DNA of 64,000 nucleotides, taken from contig NC_084663.1 of NCBI RefSeq assembly GCF_028389875.1, positions 117,699,801-117,763,800 on the forward strand. The letters are read 5' to 3'. The translations under genes were made by a program, and so were the position numbers. Below the pieces are notes generated by a model. The model did no database searches and had not been told where the DNA came from. It was given only the letters and a program-made list of their open reading frames with translations. Below, piece after piece: positions 23,001 through 36,285 of this stretch; the first letter of the stretch is position 1; each line of letters starts with the position of its first letter. The stretch comes from Rhea pennata. Its lineage: Eukaryota; Chordata; Aves; Rheiformes; Rheidae.

Positions 23001-25716
23001 TCGATCCAGATGGAAGAAATTTCTCAGGGCACCAGCTCCCACCCCGTGCAGAGGAGTTTCCTCCACAGACATCCAAGAGCGGCAGGATCATGCTGCTGAT
23101 CTCACCCTGCATCGGTCTGGGATAAGCTGATGGGTGTGCCTAGGTCTGGGAACAGGAAAGACCTGTTGTGTCTATGACCTGAGTGATGGAGGTCTGATTC
23201 AAGCTCTTGGTGTAGAGCCCCCACTGCATGGAGAGCACAGACAGGGAAGCTCACCTCACCCCCACCCCTCCAGACTGCCTGCAAGAGCCAATTACCAAGG
23301 TAAGTATGAATGGGAATGTACTTTTCCTAAGGGAACATCAAAAGGTGCACCAATAAAGACATCTGTGATGATTTAGCAGTGTATTAGCTTTTAGAAGCTC
23401 CGTTTAGAAGGAGGCAAATAACACTTCATGGGCTTTGGAGTTCACCATCTAGCCTGGGGCCTTCCTCACATCAGTCTGTCATGAATAGGAGCAGCCACTC
23501 CTGTAGGAGGTGAAGTTTCACTGCCCAGAACCTCATGGGCATGATAGATGGCTAAGGCCTGTATCTAACATTCACGATGGAAAACGAGATTTGACACTGC
23601 TTCCTGACACTACTATATGACTGGAAAAACAGATAAACTTAGTTTGCAAAGCAGGAAGAATTGTCACTGTTGCAAGAAGTCACACTAAGCCTCCTTTAAA
23701 TGCTGGCACTGGGCAGAAATTGATCCTTCTCCAAAAGGACTACTTGCCTTCTTTTGGGAAACACCCACACCGAGAAGGGACAGACTTGGAACTGAATGTG
23801 TTTTTCATACCTCCAAAACACCTCTCGATTTTAGATCTGAATAGCTGAGCTGCAGTAATTGGAGCATGGCTACTGAGTGCAGTCAGGAGCTGTGAGCATA
23901 AATAGCAGATTCTGGCTCAAATCTAGCAGTTATTAAACCAGACATGATAATGAAGCCAAAGAAAACGGGTTCCAAAACTAACTGAACTGCCTAATAATTC
24001 TCTGCTGGAGACAGTCTCTGGGGACTATGCACCTGTCCAAAAAAGGAGATGTCTGTGTTGAAAAGCTGAATCTCTGGAATTCAAGCAAGAAATATAGAGA
24101 GCCAAGATAGCAGTGTGGATTTCATCTTGGCTATCAGCTGAAAGTATCAGCCTTGGAACCTGTCTTACTAAGTCAGTCTTTGGAAATTCCCTTTAAGGGT
24201 ACGGTCCACATGAAGTAAATCATTTGTAGGCAATTGGCTTGGACTAAACAGTGGCAAAATCCCATAATAATAACTCTATATCATGGCAGCCAGAGATATA
24301 TTAAAAAAAAAAAAGTCACAAGAACAAAACATGAAGCAACAGATTTAGAAAAAAACAATTTAAGAAAAGTTAGAAAAAAAGTTAGAGAGGACAAAGATGT
24401 TGGGGGGCAATTTTTCTTAGGGAATAAAACTGGTGAGAATTTTTCTCCCATCAGTAACAAAAAACAGCAGACAAAAAAAAAAGTTGTTGAGTGGAACCAG
24501 CAACATCCACCCACAGGCATACTCTTTTACAAAGTTTTATAGAATTGTTTCTTCCTCAATAAAATACCTTCAAGTTCTTATAGTATCTACACCAGTAGTT
24601 TTCAGTAATTTTGATTTGCAGACTCTGGAAAAATTTCCAGTGAATATGTGGACCCAGTATAGCAAGTCTAAACTGTCTGACAATAGGTTTGCCCCACTGC
24701 AGCTACTTGTCCTGCACCCCTGTGCCCCAGGCTCTGCAGAACATAGATTGAACATCACTGAGCTGCTTGCTAGGCAAGCTGCTCCTTCTTGTGTTTGCTG
24801 AGGCTTCATGGCTTGTGTCATGGTGGATGGCCCCCTCAAGCTACTCCGTAACCCCTCTGCTTATTGTCAACCACCCAAGGAAGCAGGAGATGCTGAGGGC
24901 TTGCTTGTGGGTTTTTATGTTGACAGGGTTCGCATTAAACACTGAAAGCATTTGTCAGGGATTATTGGTACAATGGTGGCTCAGCACTTGTGGCTTCGTG
25001 ACTCTAGTGGCCATCAGTAGACCCTGAGAGGGACCCTGGAGAGATGCCAAAATGTCCTGGGTCTCCTTGTTGTCCTGGGCTTTGGTGAAAGTCTGACATG
25101 CAGGAAGAGACCTGCTGAGAAATGAGTGACCATAGTCAAAAAACTCGCTCCAGACCAAGCCTGCCAAGCGAGCAAACAAGTTCAAGTCTCACATGTGCCT
25201 GCAGACCTTGAAATAATCTTTCTTCCAGAAGGACTAGACATGGAGTTCAGCCTGCCTCCACTTCTGGGTGCTCCAGCATGATGGAGAAGATGGACTTGCC
25301 ATGAAAGTTGTTGCAGAGTACACACCAGAGAGCTTGCTGGCCACACCAAACCTCCGAATAAATAAATAAATAAAACCAGCAAATGGGCACCCCAACAGCA
25401 CCCCAACTGGAAAAATACTGGCCTGCTGAAGCAACCGCATGAAGAGGAAGGCCTTCTATTCTCCTGAGAGGCAAGTTATAAAAACAGCCATGAAGAGCTA
25501 GGCTAGTAAGGACTTGATTTCCAGCCTCTTCTCCAAAAGCCTGGGGCTGAAATAGCAAAGGTTTCACTTCAGGTACTTTCACAGCTGTGCTTGGGAAGCT
25601 TACGTAAGACCGATCTGCATCTGTCCTGGCACAGCTCCTAGTTTCTTCCTTTTGTGAAGGAAAAATATCTCTGTTTCAGTTCCTTATGCACAGCAAAATA
25701 GTAAAAATCCCTATTT
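20070..25716. other. gene-free stretch between SINE and KCNE-like gene
   Basis: No coding exon was recognised. From 21770 to 22260 the DNA is AT-rich. A short (AATA)n run is listed separately. On - between about 24945 and 25600 there are overlapping, protein-like but frame-broken stretches that I could not assign. The 3' UTR of the KCNE-like gene should begin just below 25717; no close AATAAA on - was found, so its 3' end is unplaced. Confidence 0.5.
25357..25375. repeat. (AATA)n microsatellite
   Basis: Four to five AATA units. Short and unremarkable. Confidence 0.9.
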
Positions 25717-26130
25717 TCATACATTCCTCAGAGCTGCATCTGTGGTTGGTGTCTCAGACACAGTGTTGTTATTGTCATCTTGCTTTTGCAGCTCCATTAG
25801 GGCAGTGTTGTTGATAATAATGAATGTATCTTTGCTGTCTTTTCCCGGAAGCTCCACCTTGGCTCTTGGCAGGTTAAGCTTCCCAGAGTAGAGAAAGTCA
25901 ATGTAGTTTTCAGGCTTACTAGAAACAATATTGCTGAGCATCATGACAAACAAAAGAAAGCCAAAAAACCCGACGATGATGAGGATATAAAAAGAGGCCA
26001 TTATCTCCTCTTGCAACTCCAAGGCTGGGTTGCTGAAATTATTGAACCGAAGAGTCTTCTTTTCTTCCACTAACATCTGGAGTAAATTCTGCATGACTGA
26101 ACTGTCATTTGTGCGGTTGTTGAAATCCAT
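25717..26130 (-). CDS. KCNE-family potassium channel beta subunit, KCNE1-like paralogue
   Basis: An intact 137-residue single-exon frame from ATG at 26130 to TGA at 25717. The frame stays open 8 codons upstream but only to a TTG. A clear acceptor (TTGTTTTGTTTTGTTTAG) on - starts the exon at 26157, so the ATG at 26130 is the start. KCNE genes share this layout of one coding exon behind an upstream non-coding exon. The predicted extracellular N-terminus has sequons NRT (5-7), NDS (8-10) and NFS (31-33). One membrane span is at about 46-68, with GFFGFLLFVMMLSNI aligning to [15 protein letters not shown] of the KCNE1 18 kb away. The cytosolic tail is acidic and Thr-rich. KCNE proteins co-assemble with KCNQ and other Kv alpha subunits. 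Oddities: the KCNE1 triplet F-T-V/L is L-L-F, and the usual basic RSKK...DPY..YI juxtamembrane motif is largely lost (VSSKPENYIDFLYSG). It is not KCNE2, KCNE3, KCNE4 or KCNE5 by the sequences I know. Confidence 0.85.
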   Translation of the reverse strand: MDFNNRTNDSSVMQNLLQMLVEEKKTLRFNNFSNPALELQEEIMASFYILIIVGFFGFLLFVMMLSNIVSSKPENYIDFLYSGKLNLPRAKVELPGKDSKDTFIIINNTALMELQKQDDNNNTVSETPTTDAALRNV

Positions 26131-27399
26131 TTTCTGTTTCCACTCTGGCTGCAAAAGCTAAACAAAACAAAACAATAAATCAACTTAGCTGGTTAATGCA
26201 TTCCTGTCCTTTTGTGTCTTCTAGTTCAAGTTTTTCACACTGCATCTCCTCCGTTGTGCACCTTACCACATTCAGCTGTCTCTTCCATGCACAGAGCCAC
26301 TATGAAAGGCAGCGGAAAGTTTATTCCACATCAACAGAATCAGACACTGTTACTCACTGCATTAAAGATGTGCATGCACACGCACAGGCATACACAACTC
26401 CCCATTAAGCTGACTGTGTTGGTAGTGACCTATCATCAAAATCAGGACAAAGGAATAACATTGTCAGATCCCATGTCTATCATGATGTAAACATGAGGAC
26501 GGGCACCATAATTCAAGTAATAATACCATTCAAGCAAGGGGAGAGCAGTACTGTATTAGAGCTTTGGATCCTGATTGAAAGAGCAATTCGCAATAAATCA
26601 CCTACAGTAAAACTTGCTGAACTGACAAAAAAATGGGAAAAGTGGGAAGGAACTAAATGAATACAAACTGGTATAAGCTTGATATCTCACTGAGAAGGAA
26701 ACTTAAGAAAGAAATTATATTTTCTGTCAAATTACATTCATTTTCCTTAAGAATTATTTTCAAAGTCATTTTTAGTGCAAGAAACATTAAACCATTACTT
26801 CTAAAAAAATTGTCCTTCCTTTTGAAAAATCTCAAGATGAAAAGTTTTGACTCCATCTCCCACTCCCACATCCAAATAATCTATTTCTTTTGGCAGCAAC
26901 AATTTGACAGATTTGATACAAATCTATGTATAGTTTTTGGTTCTCTGGAATACTCTTCTTTAGGAAGTATGCTATAATCACAGAAAAGCTTTGTGCAAAT
27001 CTACCCATAAGGTCTGTTCAGCTATAAATAGCCAAGAGTTTCACCTCAAATACATCACTTCCATTAATTTAAAGTCATTTATTTTCCTTGCTGCTGTTTT
27101 TACTGTTTTTCATCCAGTGCTGGTAAACCAGTGTTGCTCTTCTGGTTTCAAAAGGACTGTACAAACTGAAGATACAACCCCACATATTTCAGAACTAGCT
27201 CTGGTGATTTACAACACCTGAGGCTTTGACCACTTCCTAAATCTCATATAAGAAACCATTTAAAGAGCTTGCTATGGATATCAGAATGAAAGAAAAAAAG
27301 AGAGAGAATTTTCTGATGGTGACTAGAGAAAGCTCCCTCAGAGCAGCTCAGTCCTCCAGTCCCCAAGAGAGATTTGGCAGCATTAAAATGAGCATTACC

Positions 27400-27660
27400 C
27401 TCGGAAAAGCTCATGGTCCGAACCCAACGTCAGGGCAACCGGCAACCGCAGCTGGCGGCCTCCTTTTCTTTTTCATCCTACTTGCTCTCTCCAGACCAGG
27501 CACTGGTGGCAAGGGATGTTTTATCTCCTCTCCGCACACCCCGCGCTGTGATGATCGCTGCTGCTGACTCAGGGAAGTCAGGCATTTCCTCTCCGGGCCA
27601 GTTGTGATGGGCCTGTCACCTGAACGTGCAAGCGCTCATTGGTTGTTTGAAATTGCCTGA
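27400..27660 (-). promoter_or_regulatory. candidate promoter/first exon of the KCNE-like gene
   Basis: A local CpG cluster (more than 10 CpG in 260 bases, unlike its AT-rich surroundings) about 1.3 kb upstream of the KCNE-like coding exon. On - there is a CCAAT box (AACCAATGAGCG, near 27640), an AP-1-like TGAGTCA (near 27568), a TATA-like GATAAAAC (near 27520), and a good donor CCGAGG|GTAATG with the exon ending at 27399. Together these could form a first non-coding exon of about 90 bases. This is assembled from motifs only. Confidence 0.35.
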
Positions 27661-30600
27661 GCATCCTGGATGATTATGAGCTATTCCTGGTTAGGTTTCC
27701 TCCTCCTTGCAATTAGTATCTTTTAATGAACGTGTTTACTTTGCTGGCTGGGTTGTGACTGGTCTGCCTGGAATCTATTAATAGCCAAATAACCCCTGCT
27801 GTCGGTTACATGAGTCGAGCGTACAGCTTACATGACACCCAAGTGCAGAGGCATGAGGAAATTTACAGCCACAGCACAGGAACTGGAAACACATCTGGGA
27901 AATATCACAAACTGCAGCAATAGTGGGCATTTTGGACCACCTAGCTAGGGTAGGATTTAGTCTTCAGCTAACCAGGATTTTGGGTTCTATATAGAAAAAT
28001 AAAAAGGCAAGATCCCTGCGATTTCCCAAACCAGATGCAATCAAACTGGCCGTGAATTACAAAACACCTTTGCACCCAAATCCAATCTGACTATATATAC
28101 TTGGTTCAGATAGAGATCAGTGTTCATAACACTTTGCAAAAGTGAAATTTGTCTTGTTGCTCCCCTTTCAGAGAGCACAATTTAAAAAATAAGTGATCTA
28201 TACCTTAAGTGGGCACTGACAGAAAGTTTTATTCTGAAAAAAATTTACTGAAAATGAATTGATTTCTGACAATAAGATTTTTTCTCTTGCTCCAAAAATC
28301 CTAATATCTCTTCCCTGTCTCTCCACCACGTTCTGCCATACCCATTGCCCTAGGTTTAGTGGTCAATGCCATAATGGGTGCTACACCTGAGGAGCACCAA
28401 AATTCAGGTATACAACAGTGCTCCTTATTTTTCTTGATACGTGGACACCCTAACTTTCGGCAATTCCTCTCCCGCTGAAGAAATATCCCTCTAGCTCCCA
28501 GACTATGTTGTGCCTGATTGTTGCAGCTATACTCATTTACAACCAAATAAAAGTGAGGCTAACATTTGAGTGCTCTTTTATTCAGATTTGTTACTTCCAA
28601 TGCCTACCATTGCTAGCATTTTGTTGCAGTGGGAGGTCTGCACTCTTTTCAAAACCACGTTCTGCTGCTTCATGGGCCACCTTAAACCCTTTCTCAGATC
28701 TCTGCTGTGGGCCAGAGGCAGGACAGATTTCAGATGGACCTCTCATCTTATTTTCTTGAAAGATGATCTAGGACTGGGAACCACCACTCAGCACTGCCCT
28801 TGGGTTACTGCGCTTGGCATCAGCTTCCTGCCATTACTGGAGTAGGTCTGGTCCTTTAGTGAGGCATACAGATTGTTGGATTTTTAAAATTTAGTTCAAA
28901 AGCACATTTTTTTTACATGCAATTCCTCATACATTACTCTCTGAAGTGTCTAGTACTTAGTGCTCTATAAAACTGGCACCAGTTAAATGTTGGACTGGCA
29001 CTTGAAAAGTTTGCCATATATTGTCTAACCGCAGTAAAACCCTGTATGTTCTGAAAACAGGGGCAGATGCATGTAATGGGCCACATTTTGAAAGGCTTTC
29101 TCTCCTATATGAAATACAACAGAAAACCAATGCTAAAGATGCAAATCCACAGAAAAAAATAATGAGACACTTGAGGCAAATGACATAACAAGCTGAAAGA
29201 GCAGAACATCACCCATTACTTTAACAACTACCTAACTCTCCTCTGGTCACAGTACACTGGGGACTTTTAGCCAGTGGATTTTGGAGCCCAAGAACACGTG
29301 TAATGCAACTGAAAGGCCTGCAGAACCTTAGTATTCACCCAAAAATGAAAGTATTCACCAAAAATGAGAATGTGCCTTTAGCGGCATCTAGGGAAGAATT
29401 AGTGACTGCTGTTGTGCCACATCAAGCCTTTAGGAGAGAGAAAACAGGTTTTAATGGTTTTGTACAAATAAGACTCTGTCATTTGTCTGTGTACACACAC
29501 CACCCCCCACATGTGTAATGCTGGAAAGATACAGAGATGCCACATCAGTGCTCCTTGAGACTTCAGGTGACCGTATTGTCACTTTCTCCCCATCCTCATA
29601 TTAGATACAAAGGCTACAAATCAGCTTTTTCTTCCACAGTGGGACTCATCTCATTTCTACACAATTTCCTCTCCACTGCTTTTCTCCACAGCCAAAGCAT
29701 TATTTTTCCATTTTAACTATTTTCTGCTTTCAGAATAGGCATAGGTATGTTCCAGATGTATCAGCTGTAAGTATTCATTACTATCATCTATCGCATAAAT
29801 AAGCATAAATCCATGGACATAAAGGTATGCACACAGATACATGTGTAAACTATAAACACAAACACACAAAGATACAAAAGTACTCATATAGCTACATGTG
29901 TAATGCCCTAGCTAGTTAATTTTCAAGAAGTGACTAGTAGTTTGAATGTTAAACAGAGTTAATTTTCAGAGAACAGCACTTTAGGAAAAATCTGTTTCCA
30001 TAATAATCAAGAAGATTAAAGATCTCAAAAATAGCCCCTCTTAAAATAGTGCCTCTTTATCTCCATGTAGATGTTCCAGACCCACCAGGTACCATAACAA
30101 CAGCTACAAAATGTTGTACTTGTTCGAACAGCTTACTTACATTGTAGACTTGGCTATATCCTGGGAGCAGCACCCCTTTCAGCTGTGAGGCTTTTCCCAG
30201 CTGACCAATGCATTTAACTATTTAAGGAGCATGAGAGAGGAGTGGCCTCTGCTTCTCGTCTCTGGCAAGTAATCACAGGCACATTATGCATGAGGGAGTG
30301 TCACCAAAGTAATGTGGTAACAGGATCCTATGGACAGACGAGGCTTGTACAACATGGGGACTCCAGGCAAGTGGCTGTATGTTCCTTCATCTTGCAGCGG
30401 GTGAGAGTAACATTGATGAGAACTCACATGCCTCAGTTCAGGGTGAAATAAAGCACGAAGACTTCTCCAGGCAGGTGCTTGTTGCTGGACAGAGCTTGTA
30501 TGAGAACAGATTATGTGTCCAAGGCTGAGTTTTGATTATTCATCATAGATCTGTCATTTTTAAAGTCAGTGACATTCAGAAGTGGGAAGAAACTTTCTTC

Positions 30601-31390
30601 GAGTTTTCCCTCATGGCTGATGCCACCTCTTAAAGCAACAGGAAAGGGGATACACAGTTATTTCTCCGCATTCTGTGTGCACCTATGTCCCTCTTCTTCC
30701 TGCTTCACCGTTTGGGAGGAAGGATGGGGAAACAAAGCACTGGCAGGAATGGGAAAGAGGCTGCTCAATGAAGCAACCTTACTATCTTTCATGTTACATC
30801 CTTCTGCCACAGCCTCCTCTATCCTGTTCTGCCAGCTGAGCATCGGCACTTTATTCAGTTCATCCACCTTCTACATGGCAAAACAATACAAGTTACATTC
30901 CTTCACATTCAAGTCCCCTTTTATGATCAACATATAACATGGACTGCAGCTTACAGCATTTCTGATTTAGCTCAGATTTTGCCATGGGAGCCACAGACAT
31001 TTGCTATCAGAGGGACACTTTGTGATGCCAGAACAGTTCCGCTACAACCAGCTCAGTAAAGAGAAAAGCTTAAGCTAAAGTAAGCTAGTTTTTCTTCCCT
31101 GCCAAAAGACAGGAAGGAGTAAGACTATTAAAAGCTATGGTAACCAGGGCCCCATGACAGCAGGGTCTGTATGCCTTCAGGAAGCATCAGCAGCTATTGC
31201 TATTAAACTATGGTCAGACAGATTCATAAATCTTGCTGCGGGACTCAGTTTCAAACTACTCCTTTTTTTCAGTCTAATCTTTGCTGGATTCAATGCACAC
31301 AGTGCTTTGAAAGTATCAGCTGCTCGTTAGATGAGCTGCACCTTTGGCTAACAAATGCAGAGGCTGCAAGAGCACAAAGCCAGAAGCAGG

Positions 31391-31560
31391 GAGCTACTGG
31401 AACAGGTTGCCCAGACAGGTTGTGGAGTCTCCTTCTCTGGAGATATTCAAAACCCACCTGGATGCCATCCTGTCCAGTGTGCTCCAGGTGACCCTGCTTG
31501 AGCAGGGGAGTGGGACTGGATAATCTCCAGTTCTCCACCATTCTGTGATTCTTTGATTCT
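31391..31560 (+). mobile_element. CR1 LINE 3' fragment
   Basis: Sense CR1 end, with GGAACAGGTTGCCCAGACAG, GTTGTGGAGTCTCCTTCTCT, CTGGATGCCATCCTGTCCAG, GGTGACCCTGCTTGAGCAGG and then ATTCTGTGATTCTTTGATT. About 170 bases, 5'-truncated. Confidence 0.93.
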
Positions 31561-34500
31561 GGGATTGAGTGGAGAAAACGAGATCTGGGGGTTCACTGGC
31601 AGTCAGGCCTATTGAGAAAAAGAGTTGGGGGTAAATTCCCTCTTCTGCATTCCCTATCTTTGTAATATTGCAGGACTTCTACAGCTAACCTCCAGCTCTA
31701 GGAGTGAAATGTGGTACTGAGAGTATTAGCAATCTAAAGCCATAATCACACCGAGACAAAACCCAGTGGAGAAGACAAAATACCAGCTGGCCTATCTATA
31801 CAGTCTTGCCCAGAGCTGTGTTGGAGACTGAGGCTGGCTGTGAGTGAGCCTGTACATCAGCAGGGCGCTACTCGAGGCCATGCAGAGATGCCAGTGAGAG
31901 CCCTGGAAATGGCATAGTTGGGTCAACAGAGTGCTACAGCATGGCTCGTTAGCCTGCTTCTCTGCAGCCATTAAAGTCACTATCCTGTTTCTCGTTTTGG
32001 AGGTAGCGTGGTCAGAGCCAGGAAAAGGATGCTCTTTCCCAAGCTCTGTTTGCCCCACTATGTATATACTGCTCCAAGTCTCCTTTGCAACTCCTTCTCC
32101 ACCTCTCTCCCAAGCTAGAATATGAGGAGGGAAAAGACACCTGTTTTCATACCCCTTCCTTAGATTTCTCGGTCATTTTTCTTGGGAACGAAAACAAATG
32201 AACATGTAAAAGTATTAACAGTGATAACAAATCCATTGGTGATGATGTCTATCTGTACTGACACACCACTTGGGGATAGGACAGGGACAAGCTTGCACAC
32301 AGCTAAGGTGGGATATTTCTCAGTGACTGGGACTATACAGGGGGCTTATCTACTCAACAGAGGGGGACAGGCAACCCCAAAGGTGATGAGCCCATCTCTC
32401 AGCATGACGTGCCCTCAAGATGGGCTTTCTTTCTATTGACTGCATGATTAGTGTCAACCTCTAACCTGAAGACAGCAAAAGTGCTGTGAGATGAATGTCA
32501 TCCTTAGTCATATCAAGGCTGAGTATGTAGGATTCCTACTTCTCCTTCCCAAAGGCAGGACAAAAAGGATGCCACATTACCTGGAGAAAACATGCAGATG
32601 CAGTTCCTTGTAAAGTGAATGAAGGTGTGGGGGTAGCCTAGATGTTTAGGAGAGGGGAGGATTTCTTTACAAGGGCGGAAGTTGTAGGAGTGCATCACAG
32701 GGCTGGATCCCATTGCGGTATGGATGCAGAGAGGTGTGCAGCCACAACCATTCCCTTAAACAGGAACAAGCACTCAGCACCTGCCTAATGGAGACAGCCT
32801 CCTTCCTCCACCCACAGCCCTAGAAGTCTATGCTGGTGCCAGATGACACCTTTCTTTTAAAAAGGAATGAGGAATGAGGGAATGGGTTTGGAGCACAAGC
32901 ATAATAGCTAGGCCAAGGGGAAATTTTTGACAGTCTTTCAATGAAGATATAGAGATATATGAAGATATATCCTCAAAATAAATTGGGATGTTTACATCAG
33001 CTTTATAGAAGATATACTTGAGCATATCATTTGAAGATCTAATCCTCATACCATTTATTTTTTTCTTAAAGATAACATAAGAAAAAAAAATGCAAATCAG
33101 TAGGAGTACTTTAGTTGTATTTCTGCACTAATGTAGAATTTTAGTGTTGCCAACATTACAAGAAGAATCAAAACTGTGGCATGGGATAAAAGGGCCAGTG
33201 GAAATTGAACTGGCGTCCATGCCAAGGACACCTGGGAGCACATATGGACCATGATCAAGACAGGCAGACATGTCTTTAAAATCTTGTGGGTGGGAATGAG
33301 CCAGGAATGGAAGATTCAGTGTACTATTGAAGAGCCTGGACAAGCCCAGATGAGCTTCAGACTTTAAGCATTTCCCATGCACACTTTCTTCTGCAGCATG
33401 CTAACTTGTTTTCCATGCTCTCACTCCTGTGGGATATAAGGTGGATCATGTCTTCAAGCAATATTTCCTGTTGAGCAAGGGTGACCCGACTGCCTTGGAG
33501 GAAGTGGAATGAAGGAATGTCTGGATCTAAAATGAGCAAAGGAGCATTCCTCATGTGGACAAGTCCTTGTGACAGACCACACTGGTCATCAGGGGCAGTA
33601 GTAAAGAGGACCAAAATCCTATATGCTACTTTCATGCAAGTCACACGACTTCTTAAAAAAACTGGCAGGCATTTTCTACAGGAATGCAGGAGAACAAACC
33701 ATCCCCCAGATAGAGAGACTGAAGGGTGCCCCATCCCCAGCAATCCTCCTGGGGGTTGCTGTTTTCTGGAGAGCCCTGAGGAGTCCTAGAGACAGGCTCA
33801 CCTGGGATGCAGAGGCACAATGCACAGGAAGGCTGGCAGGGTGCTGCAGCATTGGGAGGAGACCTGCTTTGCAAAGAGCTGGAGCAGCCAGTACTAGAGG
33901 AGACCCCAGTTTGCAGAAAATTAGGCATAACCTGGTAGGATTTGATAGATCATTCAGCTATTTTATGCACAAAAAAAACTTCCAAGGACTCTGGTTGGGC
34001 AGAGTGAGTCTGTGACTCCTTTCAGCTTCCTCTCAGCTGTGAATGACAGCTGAGTCATCCTCCTGGAAGAGGCTGAGAAGGGGCACTCATGGTGGCTGAC
34101 AGTGAGGATTCATGGTAATGGCACCAGTGCAAGGCAGTGCACATGGTCTCTTGCACAGGTCAGAGCATGTCATGAATCGCATTTCCTGGATTTCTATGAC
34201 AGAGGGTGATGCAGAGTTTGCACTTTGCTCTTGCAATAGCAGGCCTTTGGGCTAGTCCTGCTTATCTGGTGACCCATTTGTCTCTGTAAGAGCAAGAGTG
34301 AGAGAAATAGCATTTGAATCTTTGAGTATTTATGTCAAACACTGCCGATTACAAACTGGCATCTCTACAGGGCTAAATGGAAAGAACATGGTGCTGGCAC
34401 ATCTGCTCAGGAGTCTCTGCTCTGCATCCCAGTTGGCAGTGCCCATGCACTGCAGTCACATAGCTCCCTTGATGTGCCTACACTCCGTTTATCCAGTTAG

Positions 34501-36263
34501 TCCAACAGGACCTTTAAATGTCCCAGTAATGTGTCCTCGGAAACAGATACAGAGAAACCTGCATCCTGAACCCATTAGATGAAAGAAAAAACCCTCTGCC
34601 TTCCACGGGATACGCAATGTGAGTCATATTGCAAAACAATGCTGTTAGATTGTCTTAAGAGTGAGTCTCATGACAAGAGTCTTGGACAGTTAAGCTTGCT
34701 CTCTGTTTCTTTACTGTCTTCCTAAATCCTTTTTTATTGTTTTTCCTACATTTATTGGTTGATCCTTCTAAACACTTTCAACTTTCCCGATATTCCACTG
34801 TGCCAGACCTCCGCACACTTTGCTGTTCTCCCACTGTTCTCAGACTCTTCCTTTGCCAGGAGATTTTATTTTCTAATGCTGTCTGACACCGTATCGCTGA
34901 GAAGCAGCTGTCACAGCCAGGGCGGCTGGAACCCATCCTTTCAGAGCAGAGGGTGCTTTAGAAAAAGTACTGCTGACTTATCCATGCTCCACCACCTGAT
35001 TCACTTCAAGTGCAGTCTCTGTACAGACGTAACCACTTCAGGAGTGTTGTCTCTCAGACACATGCTGGTTTTGTCTCTTCTGACTCATCTACTAGCGGTA
35101 AAACTCTGGATATAGTCCTTTAATTGTACCTGGGAAACAAAGATCTGCATCTACTGTGGTCCAAAGTTCACGTTTTTGGCTCCTCTCCAAAACACATGGT
35201 AAGAGAGTTTGAGTAGTATCATCTTCAAGACAGCATAAAAGCAATTGCCACTCCCATCCTGTGCTTCACTTCCTGTTTCCACTATAGGCTACGCATTAAG
35301 GAGCTCTTGCTCAGGACAGCGTCACCCCGGGACAGCCTTAGCATGGACTGCGGCAGTGGCCATTGTCTGGTGGCCACACCAGAGAAGTGCCCTCCCCAGA
35401 GAAATAGGAGAGCTGAAGCAGGAGAAACAAGCACAGCAGGCCATGGAAGACCGACAAGATCTGTGATGTGTGCTGGTATATCCATGGCATAATGCATAGG
35501 CAGAAACTGCACAAACAGCTTTTTTTCCTCCCATATTTCACTCCCGATTGCACTCAGCTGATCATCAAGTTAAGTGGAAGAGGAGGACACCATCACTATG
35601 GTGAACTTCTAGGATATTGACCTTGACTCGGACACTTAAATCATTGGCTGGTCATCTGAGGACAACAATCTAGGATCCACCAATAACGTCCCAAAAATGG
35701 AAGGTGAAGGTGTCAGCAAAGTAAGAGTATTTGTGGGCCCATGATCTAGGGAGGCATGCCGGGTAAGGGCCCACATGACAGCAGTGAGCCAGGCAGTTTA
35801 ACAGGTTGCCCTGTGTTTTCCCAGTCACTGTAATTGCTTGTTTCTTCTTCCCTCTTCCCTGAAGATTTCCAGATAAAATGCGTTAGCCTGAACTGCCTGC
35901 ACTGGAGTTTAACGTTTCTTCTGAGCAGGCTAGGAGTACACATCCGAGCAATGGGGTACTTAATGGTATATGCTGGTCAGGTCCCTGCAATAGGTATGTG
36001 TTTGCCCTCTTCACTGAGTGAAAAAATCATAACATGTAACACAAAAAATGCTTGATAGAACCATGGTCAGGTTGCAACATCCCTTTTCTCCCTTTTTTAA
36101 TTTTAATACACTACTTAATTCTCTGCAGGTCCCAAGAAGGGACAACTGCTCCTGTGGAAAAATAGAGGAAAACCCACACTCAGGGTAAGGCAAAAGGCAC
36201 TACTTCTTTCATTTCTCATTAGAGGAAGTCAGAGAAGGAAGAAGAAAGCTGCCTAGAGCTGGT

Positions 36264-36285
36264 GGAAGGAAGGAAGGAAGGAAGA
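36264..36285. repeat. (GGAA)n microsatellite
   Basis: About five GGAA units in a purine-rich context. GGAA runs can bind ETS factors, but this one is short. Confidence 0.9.

Noticed and set aside
24945..25600. Possible processed pseudogene on -
   Set aside because: Several overlapping frames look protein-like, but no family could be named, stops and frame changes are frequent, and no poly(A) tail or duplication was seen.
25717..26154. Calling this gene KCNE2, or starting it at 26154
   Set aside because: The protein lacks KCNE2's conserved SKRREHSNDPYHQYI region, and in the human gene order KCNE2 lies on the other side of SMIM11. The codon at 26154 is TTG; the first ATG is at 26130, behind a good splice acceptor.
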